From Bacillus sp. USDA818B3_A (GTDB lineage Bacteria > Bacillota > Bacilli > Bacillales > Cytobacillaceae): a stretch of DNA of 64,000 nt. Below are positions 8,670-17,122 of this stretch, piece after piece. The position numbers and the translations under genes were made by a program. Under the pieces are notes generated by a model. The model was not told the origin of the DNA. It worked only from the letters and a program-made list of their open reading frames with translations, and made no database searches. The stretch covers positions 241,191-305,190 of the forward strand of contig NZ_JAABNN010000004.1 of assembly GCF_009928415.1 (NCBI RefSeq), given 5' to 3'. Positions within the stretch are counted from its first letter, which is position 1; each line of letters begins with the position of its first letter.

Positions 8670-9425
8670 CTATTCAGCAATAACAAGCTGGATTTGGTTA
8701 TTCTTAGCGTATTCTTGGTAAGAGTCATCCGGCAGTTGATCCGTAATTAAAAAATCAATCTCATGTAAACCGCAATAGGTCATTAATCCATATTTATCGA
8801 ATTTATCGTGGTCTGCCAATAAATAGACTTCAGAACTTCGGTTAACAATTGTCTTCTTTAATTCACTTTCCAAGGGTGATGCATTCGTTACCCCGTTAAC
8901 CAACGAGATACCAGTTGAGGCCATAAAGGCCTTCTTTATATTGTAATCTTTAAATAACTCCATATTTCTTGGATTCACAAACGAATTGGTTTTACGTTCC
9001 AGCATTCCCCCTACAGAAATGACATTTAGATTTTCATATGGAAGAGCACGAACAATGAAGTCAATACTATTCGTGAAAACGGTCAGGTTTTTTTCCTTTA
9101 GAAAGCCAAACATTTCAATCGTAGTGGTGCCTGAATCGATAAAGATAAAATCTCCATCTTCTACATAGCTAGATGCTATCTCTGAAATTAAAACTTTTTG
9201 CTCTTGATTACGTATTTGTCTATCTTTAAACGATTCAAGTTTTTTATGAACAGAGGATACCCCGCCATAAACTTTTTTGAGATCTCCCCGATCGACCAAC
9301 TCTTGAACATCCCGTCTAATTGTATTTTTAGATACATCAAAAACTTCTACTAATTCATCTAATGAGGCGGATTGATGTTCAATCACATAATCATATATTT
9401 TTTTAATGCGTTTTTCCTTAATCAT
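8670..9425 (-). CDS. iolR: IolR-like DeoR-family regulator, copy 1
   Basis: A 251-residue DeoR-family repressor. The N-terminal winged helix-turn-helix includes LDELVEVFDVSKNTIRRDV (about residues 20-38), followed by KKVYGGV. The C-terminal sugar-phosphate sensor domain has FIDSGTTTIEMF and KKAFMASTGIS. Length and these segments agree with B. subtilis IolR. A perfect cre consensus lies 20 nt upstream of the start. Which of the two adjacent paralogues is the functional IolR cannot be told from sequence alone. Confidence 0.82.
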   Translation of the reverse strand: MIKEKRIKKIYDYVIEHQSASLDELVEVFDVSKNTIRRDVQELVDRGDLKKVYGGVSSVHKKLESFKDRQIRNQEQKVLISEIASSYVEDGDFIFIDSGTTTIEMFGFLKEKNLTVFTNSIDFIVRALPYENLNVISVGGMLERKTNSFVNPRNMELFKDYNIKKAFMASTGISLVNGVTNASPLESELKKTIVNRSSEVYLLADHDKFDKYGLMTYCGLHEIDFLITDQLPDDSYQEYAKNNQIQLVIAE

Positions 9426-9444
9426 TTCATTTCACCCTATTATT

Positions 9445-9458
9445 TGTTATCGCTTACA
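9445..9458. promoter_or_regulatory. Perfect cre-type site upstream of DeoR copy 1
   Basis: TGTTATCGCTTACA (minus strand TGTAAGCGATAACA) satisfies TGWNANCGNTNWCA at every fixed position. CcpA control of this regulator gene is therefore likely. Confidence 0.6.
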
Positions 9459-9572
9459 TCATATCTATTCTAACTCCATAGTACCAACAAATAACCAGAA
9501 CTTCATTATATTTTTATAAAAAGAATGAAATATTTTTATTTATTTCCTCAAAAAGATAATCATTTTCTATTA

Positions 9573-10331
9573 TTAGGTAGCTATTACAAGCCGGATAGTA
9601 TGTTTTTTAGCAAATTCTAGATAACTTGTTTTTGGACTCCTATCAGTAATCAGGTAATCAATTTCATCTAACCCGCAATAGGTCATCATTCCATATTGAT
9701 CAAATTTATCGTGGTCAACCAATAGATAGACCTCTGCACTTTTTTTAACAATTAGCTTTTTTAATTTACTTTCAAGCGGAGAAGCATTTGTTACTCCGAT
9801 GGAAATTGAGATCCCAGTTGATGCCATAAACGCTTTCTTAATATTGTAATCACTTAGTAAGTCCAGATTGAGCGGGTTGCCAAACGAATCGGTTTGACGA
9901 TCAAGTACCCCTCCAATAGAAATCACATTCAAATGTTCATAGGGAAGAGCACGAACAATAAATTCCATGCTGTTAGTAAAAATGGTCAGGTGCTTCTCCT
10001 TAATATATTCAAACATTTCAATCGTTGTTGTCCCTGAATCGATGAAGATAATATCACCATCGGTCACAAAACTGGCTGCCTTTTTTACAATGGATGTTTT
10101 CTGTTCCTGGTTACGTGTTTTTCTCTCTTGAAGTGACTCAAGTTTTCTATGGGTAGCAGCAGATACTCCGCCATAAACCTTTTTTAGTTCCCCGCGTTCC
10201 ACCAGCATTTGAACATCACGCCTGATTGTATTTTTTGATACATTAAAGACCGAAACCAATTCATCTAATGAGGCATGTTGTTGTTCAATCACATAGTCAT
10301 GAATTTTATTAATACGCTTTTCCTTAATCAA
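9573..10331 (-). CDS. IolR-like DeoR-family regulator, copy 2
   Basis: A paralogue of the preceding gene with the same domain plan: winged HTH (LDELVSVFNVSKNTIRRDV), KKVYGGVS, FIDSGTTTIEMF and KKAFMASTGIS. The open frame runs 39 codons further upstream, but that stretch is hydrophobic, AT-rich and unlike the paralogue. TTG at 10331 gives a product starting LIKEKRINKI, aligned with MIKEKRIKKI of copy 1, and follows a GGGGGTAGG stretch. The resulting 252 residues match copy 1 (251). Two adjacent IolR-type boxes lie upstream, suggesting autoregulation or cross-regulation. Confidence 0.8.
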   Translation of the reverse strand: MIKEKRINKIHDYVIEQQHASLDELVSVFNVSKNTIRRDVQMLVERGELKKVYGGVSAATHRKLESLQERKTRNQEQKTSIVKKAASFVTDGDIIFIDSGTTTIEMFEYIKEKHLTIFTNSMEFIVRALPYEHLNVISIGGVLDRQTDSFGNPLNLDLLSDYNIKKAFMASTGISISIGVTNASPLESKLKKLIVKKSAEVYLLVDHDKFDQYGMMTYCGLDEIDYLITDRSPKTSYLEFAKKHTIRLVIAT

Positions 10332-10377
10332 AACATTCCTACCCCCTAGATATATAATAATATATTTAACAAATATA

Positions 10378-10399
10378 TTATCAAAAAATAACCAATAAT
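10378..10399 (+). promoter_or_regulatory. IolR-type boxes upstream of DeoR copy 2
   Basis: TTATCAAAAAA (10378-10388, one mismatch) is directly followed by TAACCAATAAT (10389-10399, exact match to WRAYCAADARD). The boxes point away from the gene, unlike those at the catabolic promoters. Confidence 0.5.
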
Positions 10400-10542
10400 T
10401 CACTAATATTATTATGAACTTTAAGATATTTCTACTCAACTCATTCACTAATTACCCGCATCTATACCATAAAATTATATCTTTCTGTAAAATAAAACAA
10501 CACTGTCATAGATAATAGCATTGTTTAACTAACTCACAATGC

Positions 10543-10582
10543 ATACAAAAAAGGCTCGGAATCTGAGATTCGCGAGCCTTTC
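10543..10582 (-). terminator. Terminator of minJ
   Basis: AAAGGCTCGGAATC pairs with GATTCGCGAGCCTTT (one bulge) around a 3-nt loop. A U-rich tail follows in the minus direction. Confidence 0.8.
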
Positions 10583-10593
10583 TTCATTTAAAA

Positions 10594-11781
10594 CTAATCC
10601 ACATATTTCAGATCATCAAACTTCCGTTCATCCTGAACAAACAGAACCCCCAACTCATGATGGTCCCCCTCATAAAGAGCCCGTTGTACAAAGCGGATTT
10701 CACCTTTCGTGTCGAACACTTCTAACTTACAATGGGCACGATTTTTTTGCAGTGCCTCATAGAAAGTATGTTCATCAACGACCGATACCCCATTGACCTT
10801 CGAAATAATCTCTCCCACCTGAAGCCCCATCCTGTTCCCTGGCGATTCCGGGATAATTCCGATAATCATCAGACCATTATTCTTCTTAGAAAAGTACGAC
10901 GCCATACTGTCATCTTTCATATAAGCAAACAAAGCTAACAGCTCACGTCCAACCACAGCCACGGCAGCAACAACGATGGCCATTAACGGATACCAATAGC
11001 CTGCAGCCGAAAGCAATGTAATGAGCACACCAAGGACGACGACCCGACGGCCATGGAGCTGAATCGCCTCCTTGGGAAGCGTGCCTTTAATCTGTTGATG
11101 GAAACCAATCGCAAACGGAACAAAAATGAACGAATACTCTTTCGCCCCCAAATGGAAAATGGGCCACCAATCAAAAGGGAGATCAAGAGCGTCTCCAGGG
11201 AACAGCAAGAACAACGGCACCATCCAAAGCCGTTTCACCTCGTGAACCCCAACTGCTTGCCCGCGCTTACTTCTTGCTAGTTTAGGAGAAGAGCCCCTGC
11301 TGCCATTTTTAAAAATCAAAATACCTTCAGCAACTAACAATAACCCGAGAACGACGATCAAGGATGGATAAACACCTGCATCAATAGATGTAACGAACGG
11401 TATGGACCAGTTATTTTGAGCAATTATAATAATTGCAAAAAATGCCGCCCCAATCGTATATGCCGGTGACATCCACCGTATATTCGTAGTCAGCGACCAG
11501 ATTAGCGTGAAACCGGCGATAATAAGAATGGATGCAAATGGTAAAGCAATCCCTGCTGCAACAATAATAATAGATAGGATGAGCCCAATGATGGTCCCCA
11601 ACGGAAATAACTGTCGAAGTTCAAAATAGGCATCCTCAGCCCGTATATGGAAATTTTTCCGCTCACGTTTTACCCTCATAACACCTAATACACCTGCAAG
11701 GAAAACGAGATAGTATAAAACAGGATGAAGAAAGAACCTGCCTGTCCCTTTTAGAAATTCCACAAGCCATGTCTCTGCCAT
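10594..11781 (-). CDS. minJ: MinJ-like polytopic PDZ protein
   Basis: A 395-residue membrane protein with hydrophobic segments from about residue 15 to 275 and a C-terminal PDZ domain (GLMIIGIIPESPGNRMGLQVGEIISKVNGVSV, near residues 300-345). This matches MinJ (YvjD), which bridges DivIVA and MinD at division sites in B. subtilis. Length is equal to MinJ (397). The position beside ctpB and ftsXE is the B. subtilis order, which is the strongest support. Confidence 0.85.
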   Translation of the reverse strand: MAETWLVEFLKGTGRFFLHPVLYYLVFLAGVLGVMRVKRERKNFHIRAEDAYFELRQLFPLGTIIGLILSIIIVAAGIALPFASILIIAGFTLIWSLTTNIRWMSPAYTIGAAFFAIIIIAQNNWSIPFVTSIDAGVYPSLIVVLGLLLVAEGILIFKNGSRGSSPKLARSKRGQAVGVHEVKRLWMVPLFLLFPGDALDLPFDWWPIFHLGAKEYSFIFVPFAIGFHQQIKGTLPKEAIQLHGRRVVVLGVLITLLSAAGYWYPLMAIVVAAVAVVGRELLALFAYMKDDSMASYFSKKNNGLMIIGIIPESPGNRMGLQVGEIISKVNGVSVVDEHTFYEALQKNRAHCKLEVFDTKGEIRFVQRALYEGDHHELGVLFVQDERKFDDLKYVD

Positions 11782-12012
11782 TTCCTGCCACCTGCCCTAT
11801 TAAAATTCTAGTAATGTATGAAAAAAATTCTCTTAAACTTTATTTTACCAAATTAGCAACATAAAACAAATTGCTACTTTTTAGAAAATAAAATAAATCA
11901 AAGATTTTGCTGGGACTTCGCCAAATCCTGCCGGCTTTTGTAAATTTATCGCATTTCCAGCAAGTACTTCTCCTATTTCCGTGGAAATTTTCAATAAAAA
12001 AACAGTTTTCTA

Positions 12013-12044
12013 CAAAAAAAATACAGAGGCTAAAAGCCCCTGTC
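12013..12044 (-). terminator. Terminator of ctpB
   Basis: ACAGAGGC (12023-12030) pairs with GCCCCTGT (12036-12043) with one mismatch. It is followed in the minus direction by TATTTTTTTT. Confidence 0.7.
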
Positions 12045-12048
12045 GGAT

Positions 12049-13503
12049 TTATTTTGTGATTAATTTCAAAGCCATTTTTAACTGTAAATCATTTTTTTCC
12101 TTTTTCATTTCCTTCACAGCTGCCTCTTCTAACTTACCTGCTGTCTTTTCATCAATTTTTCCAGTTGCCACAAGATTATACTCCTGCTGGAAGCCCTTCA
12201 CGGCTACTTTCGTCTCATCGCTAAAATACCCATCTGTCCGTCCGGGTTCAAAACCCAATCCATCTAAAATTTCCTGCGCATTTTTGACTTGCTCGTTATT
12301 CATATCCTCTTTCAGCGGCTCCTCGATTTGAATCGGATGGGTATCAAAGATGGCCGGCTGATTGATGGCCACATCCGGTTTAATTCCTTTTCTATGAATC
12401 CAATTTCCATCTGGTGTCAGCCACTTGGCTAATGTCAGCTTAATATTACTTCCATCCCCCATTGGAATCGCCTGCTGGACGGTCCCCTTGCCAAACGTGG
12501 TTTCCCCCACAACCTTATACCCATCGGCCTCTTTTAAGGCTCCAGCTAGAATTTCTGATGCTGAAGCACTGCCTTTATTGACCAGAACAAGGACAGGATA
12601 CTCTTTTTTCTCTGATAGTGTTGAGAAGAAACGCTGTTTTTTGCCATTACGCTGTTCAATTTGTACATATGGCTGATCCTTAGGGACAAATTCTTTTAAA
12701 ATTTCCCCAACACTTTCTAAGAAACCGCCAGGGTTTCCGCGAACATCTAAAATTAATCCTTTAATATTGTCATTTTCCAATGCCTTTAAATCTTTCTTAA
12801 AATCTGCTGCTGTATCTTCGGAGAAGGAGGTAATCTCCATATAGCCAATTTTTTTGCCATCCTGTTTTTTAATGGAGGTATGAACCGTCTCGAGTGGAAT
12901 TTCGTCACGCTTGACTGGAATGGTCAGCGTTTCCTTTAACCCTTTTCTAGCTATCTCTAATTTAACGGTCGTTCCTTTTTTTCCGCGAATTTTAAGGGTT
13001 GCCTTATTGAGATCAAGGCCCTCGACACTTTTTCCATTCACTTTTAAAATTTGGTCGTTCGGTTTGATGCCTGCTTTTTCAGCTGGAGAATTTTTAAATG
13101 GGGAAACAATGACAATTTTCCCATCAACCATCCCTACCTCCGCCCCGATTCCTTCGAAGGACGACTCCAAGGTTTGGGTGAATTGTTTGGCCGTCTCCTT
13201 GTCCATATAAACCGAATACGGATCTTTTAAAACAGACAGCATTCCTTGGATTGCTCCTTCGACCAATTGATCCTGATCTACCTTTTCCACATACCGGCTT
13301 AAAATCAGATCATAGGCCTGTTCTACCTTTACAAGGCTGTCCGTATTTGTCTCAGAGTTTTCTGCTGCTTGCATGGGACTGACTGCTTGTTCCAGTTTGG
13401 ATGCTGCTTCGGTTTTATTTAAATAAGTCATTCCTGCGTAAGTGCCCCCTGCTCCTGTCAGCAATGAGCCTGTCATTAACAGGGCAATCCATTTTCGATT
13501 CAT
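12049..13503 (-). CDS. ctpB: CtpB-type S41 carboxy-terminal processing protease
   Basis: A secreted or anchored serine protease of 484 residues. It has an N-terminal signal/anchor (WIALLMTGSLLTGAGGTYAG), a PDZ domain near residues 105-185, and an S41 core with the Ser in GSASASEIL and the Lys in TFGKGTVQQ. A C-terminal peptidoglycan-binding domain contains AQEILDGLGFEPGRTDGYF. CtpB in B. subtilis cleaves SpoIVFA during sporulation. The frame opens at TTG 13518, but the AGGAGG ribosome site lies inside that extension, so ATG 13503 is chosen. Confidence 0.9.
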   Translation of the reverse strand: MNRKWIALLMTGSLLTGAGGTYAGMTYLNKTEAASKLEQAVSPMQAAENSETNTDSLVKVEQAYDLILSRYVEKVDQDQLVEGAIQGMLSVLKDPYSVYMDKETAKQFTQTLESSFEGIGAEVGMVDGKIVIVSPFKNSPAEKAGIKPNDQILKVNGKSVEGLDLNKATLKIRGKKGTTVKLEIARKGLKETLTIPVKRDEIPLETVHTSIKKQDGKKIGYMEITSFSEDTAADFKKDLKALENDNIKGLILDVRGNPGGFLESVGEILKEFVPKDQPYVQIEQRNGKKQRFFSTLSEKKEYPVLVLVNKGSASASEILAGALKEADGYKVVGETTFGKGTVQQAIPMGDGSNIKLTLAKWLTPDGNWIHRKGIKPDVAINQPAIFDTHPIQIEEPLKEDMNNEQVKNAQEILDGLGFEPGRTDGYFSDETKVAVKGFQQEYNLVATGKIDEKTAGKLEEAAVKEMKKEKNDLQLKMALKLITK

Positions 13504-13635
13504 CCGAATCCTCCTCAAGTAAAAATTGCCTGTCCTATCTATTTCTCATAGTGGCACCGAACTCCTGCCCGATTATTAACTTATATGTAAAGATAAGACA
13601 AGTTATGATAGAAATGAGGTGAGAAAATGTATCGG

Positions 13636-13677
13636 AAAAAGGAAAAAGGAAGAAACCCTTCGGTTCCTTCCTTTTTT
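13636..13677 (-). terminator. Terminator of the M23 hydrolase gene
   Basis: AAAAAGGAAGAAACC pairs with GGTTCCTTCCTTTTT (one mismatch) around a short loop. It touches the stop codon and is followed by TTTTTCC in the minus direction. Confidence 0.75.
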
Positions 13678-15019
13678 ATGGCAGCGGTACAATACCCACT
13701 GGACTGATCGCATAACGCTTATCCTGAGTCCACGGGCCTTTATGAAGTTCAAAGTGCAAGTGCTGGCCATGGGATGCACCGGTGTTACCCATTACACCAA
13801 TCTGCTGGCCTTTTTTCACAACTGCCCCATTGCCAACCAATCGTGTGGACATGTGGGCATAAACAGTAGTGTAAACCTGTCCATTAATAGAATGTGAGAC
13901 AAAGATGCAGTTTCCATATGTGCTAGATAAATAGGATCGACTGACAACGCCATCTGCTGCCGCTACAATCGGAACACTTGCACCATTGGCAATGTCCACA
14001 CCGACATGTCTTTCACTGCCTCGTTGTCCAAAACCAGAGCTTAAATAACCGGTTGCGGGCTGTGTCCATATGCCGCTTGAAACGCCAGGTGTGCTTCCAG
14101 AACTTGCCACAGAACTAGCCCCAGAACTTGCGCTTTTAGAACTTGAACTTGATCCGCTGCTAGCAGTAGTGCTTGCAGCCCTCTTGGCTGCTTCTGCCGC
14201 AGCTGTTGCTTTTGCTTCTGCCGCAGCAGCTGCTTTTGCTTGTGCTTCTTGCTCCATCTTAATCGCTTGTTGAATAGCTGTTTGCTGCGCGGCAAGAAGT
14301 GCATCTTGTTCTTGCAGATCCATTACTCCCTCATGAGCTTCAGCTTCCTGTTCCTTAAGGCTCGCTAAAGCTTTATCTTTTTCAGCTTTTTGCACATTTA
14401 ATTGTTGTTTTAATTTCTGTAGGTCAGCGGCCATCTTTTCGATGCTGGCAAGATTTGCTGTCACTTGCTCTTGCTTTGTTTCTAATGCCTGCTTATCTGC
14501 CTCGTGTTCTTTGAGGATTGCTTGGTCAGCCTCCATAATGGTTACAACGGCATTAGCACGGCCCACAAAATCACTAAAGCTGGACGCCCCCATTAGAACA
14601 TCGATATAGTTAACCATACCGCCGGTTTCTTGATAGCTGCGTGCTCTGTCTTTCAAGAGGATATTACGTTTCTCAATCCGATCTTTAATGACCTCCATTT
14701 CCCCTTGGAGTTTAAGAATCTCAGCTTTTGTACTTTCTAATTTAGCATTTGTTTCATTAATCTTATTGGTTGAGTCAGAAATAGCCTTATCTAATCTAGT
14801 AATTTCACTCAGTACATTTGCCTGCTGATTTTGCAGATCACTAATTTGATTGTTTTTTTGAGTAATAGTGGAATTTATATCGGAGCGCTTTTCCTGAATG
14901 TTGCTTTGTTCTCCCTTTAAGCCGGAAATCGATGCAGCTTCAGTTGTATATGTTCCTCCAAAGATTGTTCCAAACCCTACTGTTGCCGTAACAGCAAGGG
15001 TCATAACTGATTTCTTCAT
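13676..15019 (-). CDS. EnvC-like M23 murein hydrolase/activator
   Basis: An exported protein of 447 residues. The signal peptide (MKKSVMTLAVTATVGFGTIFGG) is followed by a long coiled coil to about residue 250, rich in Gln, Lys and Glu heptads. An Ala- then Ser-rich linker leads to a C-terminal M23 (LytM) domain. The zinc-site residues appear intact (RHVGVDIANG and HGQHLHFE), so it may be an active endopeptidase rather than a pure activator. Its position next to ftsX-ftsE suggests FtsEX controls it, as EnvC in E. coli or CwlO in B. subtilis. ATG 15019 is chosen; TTG 15025 has better spacing from GGAGGG. Confidence 0.85.
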   Translation of the reverse strand: MKKSVMTLAVTATVGFGTIFGGTYTTEAASISGLKGEQSNIQEKRSDINSTITQKNNQISDLQNQQANVLSEITRLDKAISDSTNKINETNAKLESTKAEILKLQGEMEVIKDRIEKRNILLKDRARSYQETGGMVNYIDVLMGASSFSDFVGRANAVVTIMEADQAILKEHEADKQALETKQEQVTANLASIEKMAADLQKLKQQLNVQKAEKDKALASLKEQEAEAHEGVMDLQEQDALLAAQQTAIQQAIKMEQEAQAKAAAAAEAKATAAAEAAKRAASTTASSGSSSSSKSASSGASSVASSGSTPGVSSGIWTQPATGYLSSGFGQRGSERHVGVDIANGASVPIVAAADGVVSRSYLSSTYGNCIFVSHSINGQVYTTVYAHMSTRLVGNGAVVKKGQQIGVMGNTGASHGQHLHFELHKGPWTQDKRYAISPVGIVPLP

Positions 15020-15090
15020 CTTCAATTGTTCCCTCCATCTGTACTTATACATGTTTGAAGGAAGGACAATAAATCGCCCTTCCTTAAAAA

Positions 15091-15278
15091 TTGACTGTGT
15101 TAAAACAAATTGTTGATTTTGAAGCGATGCTGATTGGAGCGGAGGGCGCTCGACTCCTGCGGGAGTACGGGGCAGGGGAGACCCCGCAGGCGCAAAGCGC
15201 CGAGGAGGCTCCCCGGCACGCCCGCGGAAAGCGAGTGCCTGGAGCGGAAATCAGCATCCCAGTTTAACACGGCAAAAA
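15091..15278. repeat. GC-rich Bacillaceae intergenic palindromic repeat, copy A
   Basis: About 185 bp of GC-rich sequence between ftsX and the M23 gene, bounded by TGTGTTAAA (15096-15104) and TTTAACAC (15263-15270). The core holds CTCCTGCGGGAG and a GGCGCAAAGCGCC hairpin. A second copy lies at 60508-60692. Similar GC-rich blocks recur between genes in Bacillaceae genomes, to my recollection. It ends only a few bases before the ftsX stop codon. Confidence 0.85.
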
Positions 15279-16172
15279 TTAGACCTTTAAGAACTTACGT
15301 ACGGACATAACACTGCCCCATACACCAATGACGGCACCCATCAAAATCAAAATGCCCGACATCTGATAAACAAATGGATCAAATGGCAATACCTTAATAA
15401 AGGTTCCTTGAAGCTTAGGGCCAATATAATCGTAAGCACGATAGTAGGCAATTGAAATCAGAACAATCGGTAAAATGGAGCCAACAATTCCAAGCCATAA
15501 GCCTTCCAAAAAGAACGGCCAGCGAATAAAGTTATTCGTCGCCCCTACTAATCTCATAATCTTAATTTCACGGCGTCTCGCAATAATCGTAATCTTAATT
15601 GTATTTGAGATTAAGAATACAGCTGTCAAGAATAAGCCGATAATTAGCACGATCCCAACATTACGAGCGGCACTGATAAACTTAAATAATTTTTCAACCT
15701 TACCCTGACCGTATTTAACCTTGGCAACAAAGTTTTCCTTTTGAATTTTCTCAGCAACTTTCGGTGTATCAGCAGGATTTTTCGTTTTAACGATAAATAC
15801 ATCATTTAAAGGATTATCTTGTTCAAAAAGCTGGAACGCTTTTCCGTCCTCACCAAGACTTTTTACTAGGTTATCAAGTTCTTGGGTTTTTGGTGAAAAA
15901 TCTATACTCTTAACTTCTGGAATACTACTAATCTGAGTTTTCAAGGTTTGCTGATCTTGTTTACTTGCAGCAACATCTATATGAACACGGATTTCAACGT
16001 CCTGTTCAATCGTTTCCGCCACCCTGTTTAAGTTCATCATAATCGCGAAAAAAACACCAACAAGAATTAATGTGACAGTGACAGCCCCAATGGATGCGAA
16101 AGTCATCCAGCCGTTTCTTTTAATGCTCTTTAAACTTTCACGGGCGTGACGGCCTACAGTTCTAATTTTCAT
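15279..16172 (-). CDS. ftsX: FtsX, permease-like cell division protein
   Basis: A 297-residue membrane partner of FtsE. There is a first transmembrane segment near residues 25-47, an extracellular domain of about 120 residues, and three more segments at the C-terminus. In B. subtilis FtsEX transmits ATP hydrolysis to the wall hydrolase CwlO. Start MKIRTVGRHARESLKSI fits the B. subtilis protein (296 residues), while the open frame runs 18 codons further into ftsE. The chosen start overlaps the ftsE stop by 11 nt, showing translational coupling. Confidence 0.92.
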   Translation of the reverse strand: MKIRTVGRHARESLKSIKRNGWMTFASIGAVTVTLILVGVFFAIMMNLNRVAETIEQDVEIRVHIDVAASKQDQQTLKTQISSIPEVKSIDFSPKTQELDNLVKSLGEDGKAFQLFEQDNPLNDVFIVKTKNPADTPKVAEKIQKENFVAKVKYGQGKVEKLFKFISAARNVGIVLIIGLFLTAVFLISNTIKITIIARRREIKIMRLVGATNNFIRWPFFLEGLWLGIVGSILPIVLISIAYYRAYDYIGPKLQGTFIKVLPFDPFVYQMSGILILMGAVIGVWGSVMSVRKFLKV

Positions 16173-16848
16173 AACCGTAATCACCTCTCTGCTCATCACG
16201 AACAATCTTTCCGCCTTCAATGGCAATAACGCGATGTTTTAATGTATTAACAATTTCTCGGTTGTGCGTGGCCATGACAACCGTAGTACCTCTATTATTA
16301 ATCTCTTCAAATATCTTCATGATTTCCCAAGACGTTTCCGGATCAAGGTTCCCGGTAGGCTCATCCGCAATAACCACCTTCGGAGAATTTACAATCGAGC
16401 GGGCGATGGAAACACGCTGCTGCTCACCGCCGGATAATTCATTAGGCATCATTTTAATCTTATGCTTTAGTCCAACGAGTTCGAGAACCTCCATTACCCG
16501 TTTGCGGATATATTTTGGCTGGGCCTCAATAACTTCAAGGGCAAAAGCGACATTTTCATAGACTGTTAGAGACGGAAGGAGTTTAAAGTCTTGGAAAACC
16601 ACCCCTAAATTTCTCCTGAACAGCGGAACCTTTTTCATTTTTAATTTCGCAAGGTTAACGCCATTCATCGTAATTGTCCCGGTTGATGGTATTTCTTCAC
16701 GGTACATCATTTTAATAAAAGTAGATTTACCGGCACCACTCGGACCTACTACATACACAAATTCACCCTGATCGATTCGAACATCTATACCATTTATAGC
16801 AGTTACACCATTTGGGTACTTCTTATATACTTCCTTTAGTTCTAACAT
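16162..16848 (-). CDS. ftsE: FtsE, cell division ATP-binding protein
   Basis: An ABC ATPase of 228 residues with Walker A GPSGAGKST, signature LSGGEQQR and Walker B VVIADEPTGNLD, in the order and spacing of FtsE. It pairs with FtsX, whose start codon overlaps its end. It is preceded by an unusual triple TTCGAA motif in the leader. Confidence 0.95.
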   Translation of the reverse strand: MLELKEVYKKYPNGVTAINGIDVRIDQGEFVYVVGPSGAGKSTFIKMMYREEIPSTGTITMNGVNLAKLKMKKVPLFRRNLGVVFQDFKLLPSLTVYENVAFALEVIEAQPKYIRKRVMEVLELVGLKHKIKMMPNELSGGEQQRVSIARSIVNSPKVVIADEPTGNLDPETSWEIMKIFEEINNRGTTVVMATHNREIVNTLKHRVIAIEGGKIVRDEQRGDYGYEN

Positions 16849-16863
16849 TTAATATCACCTTTT

Positions 16864-16890
16864 TTCGAAGTTAGTTCGAATAAAATTCGA
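16864..16890. promoter_or_regulatory. Triple TTCGA motif in the ftsE leader
   Basis: TTCGAA at 16864-16869 and 16875-16880 and TTCGA at 16886-16890 are spaced 11 bp apart, 15 to 42 nt upstream of the ftsE ATG. The palindromic units on one helix face suggest a protein-binding site. No regulator is recognised. Confidence 0.35.
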
Positions 16891-17080
16891 CATTATTCTT
16901 CGTATTTTTCCATATTGGTCCATAATAACAAACAATTTGTGCATAATTTAGCGCATTTTCATTATAACATCATAAACTGTTAAAAAAAGCGATAAAAATA
17001 TTACAGTTTCTTTTCAATCTATATACAAAACTTGACAATTATCTCACAATTCGTAATTTAAACCGTTATAATCCAAATAA

Positions 17081-17112
17081 AAAACGCTCTGTCAATTGTA
17101 ACAGAGCGTTTT
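17081..17112 (-). terminator. Terminator of cccB
   Basis: AAAACGCTCTGT (17081-17092) and ACAGAGCGTTTT (17101-17112) form a perfect 12-bp stem. It lies just after the stop codon and is followed by a U-rich tail. Confidence 0.85.
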
Positions 17113-17122
17113 CTTATAGTCC

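Noticed and set aside
10332..10448. 39-residue N-terminal extension of the second DeoR protein
   Set aside because: It is AT-rich and hydrophobic, not shared with the paralogue, and contains the IolR-type boxes; TTG 10331 aligns the two proteins.
14041..14304. Frames opposite or within the Ala-rich linker of the M23 gene
   Set aside because: Low-complexity shadows of the GCT/GCA-rich linker; no ribosome site.
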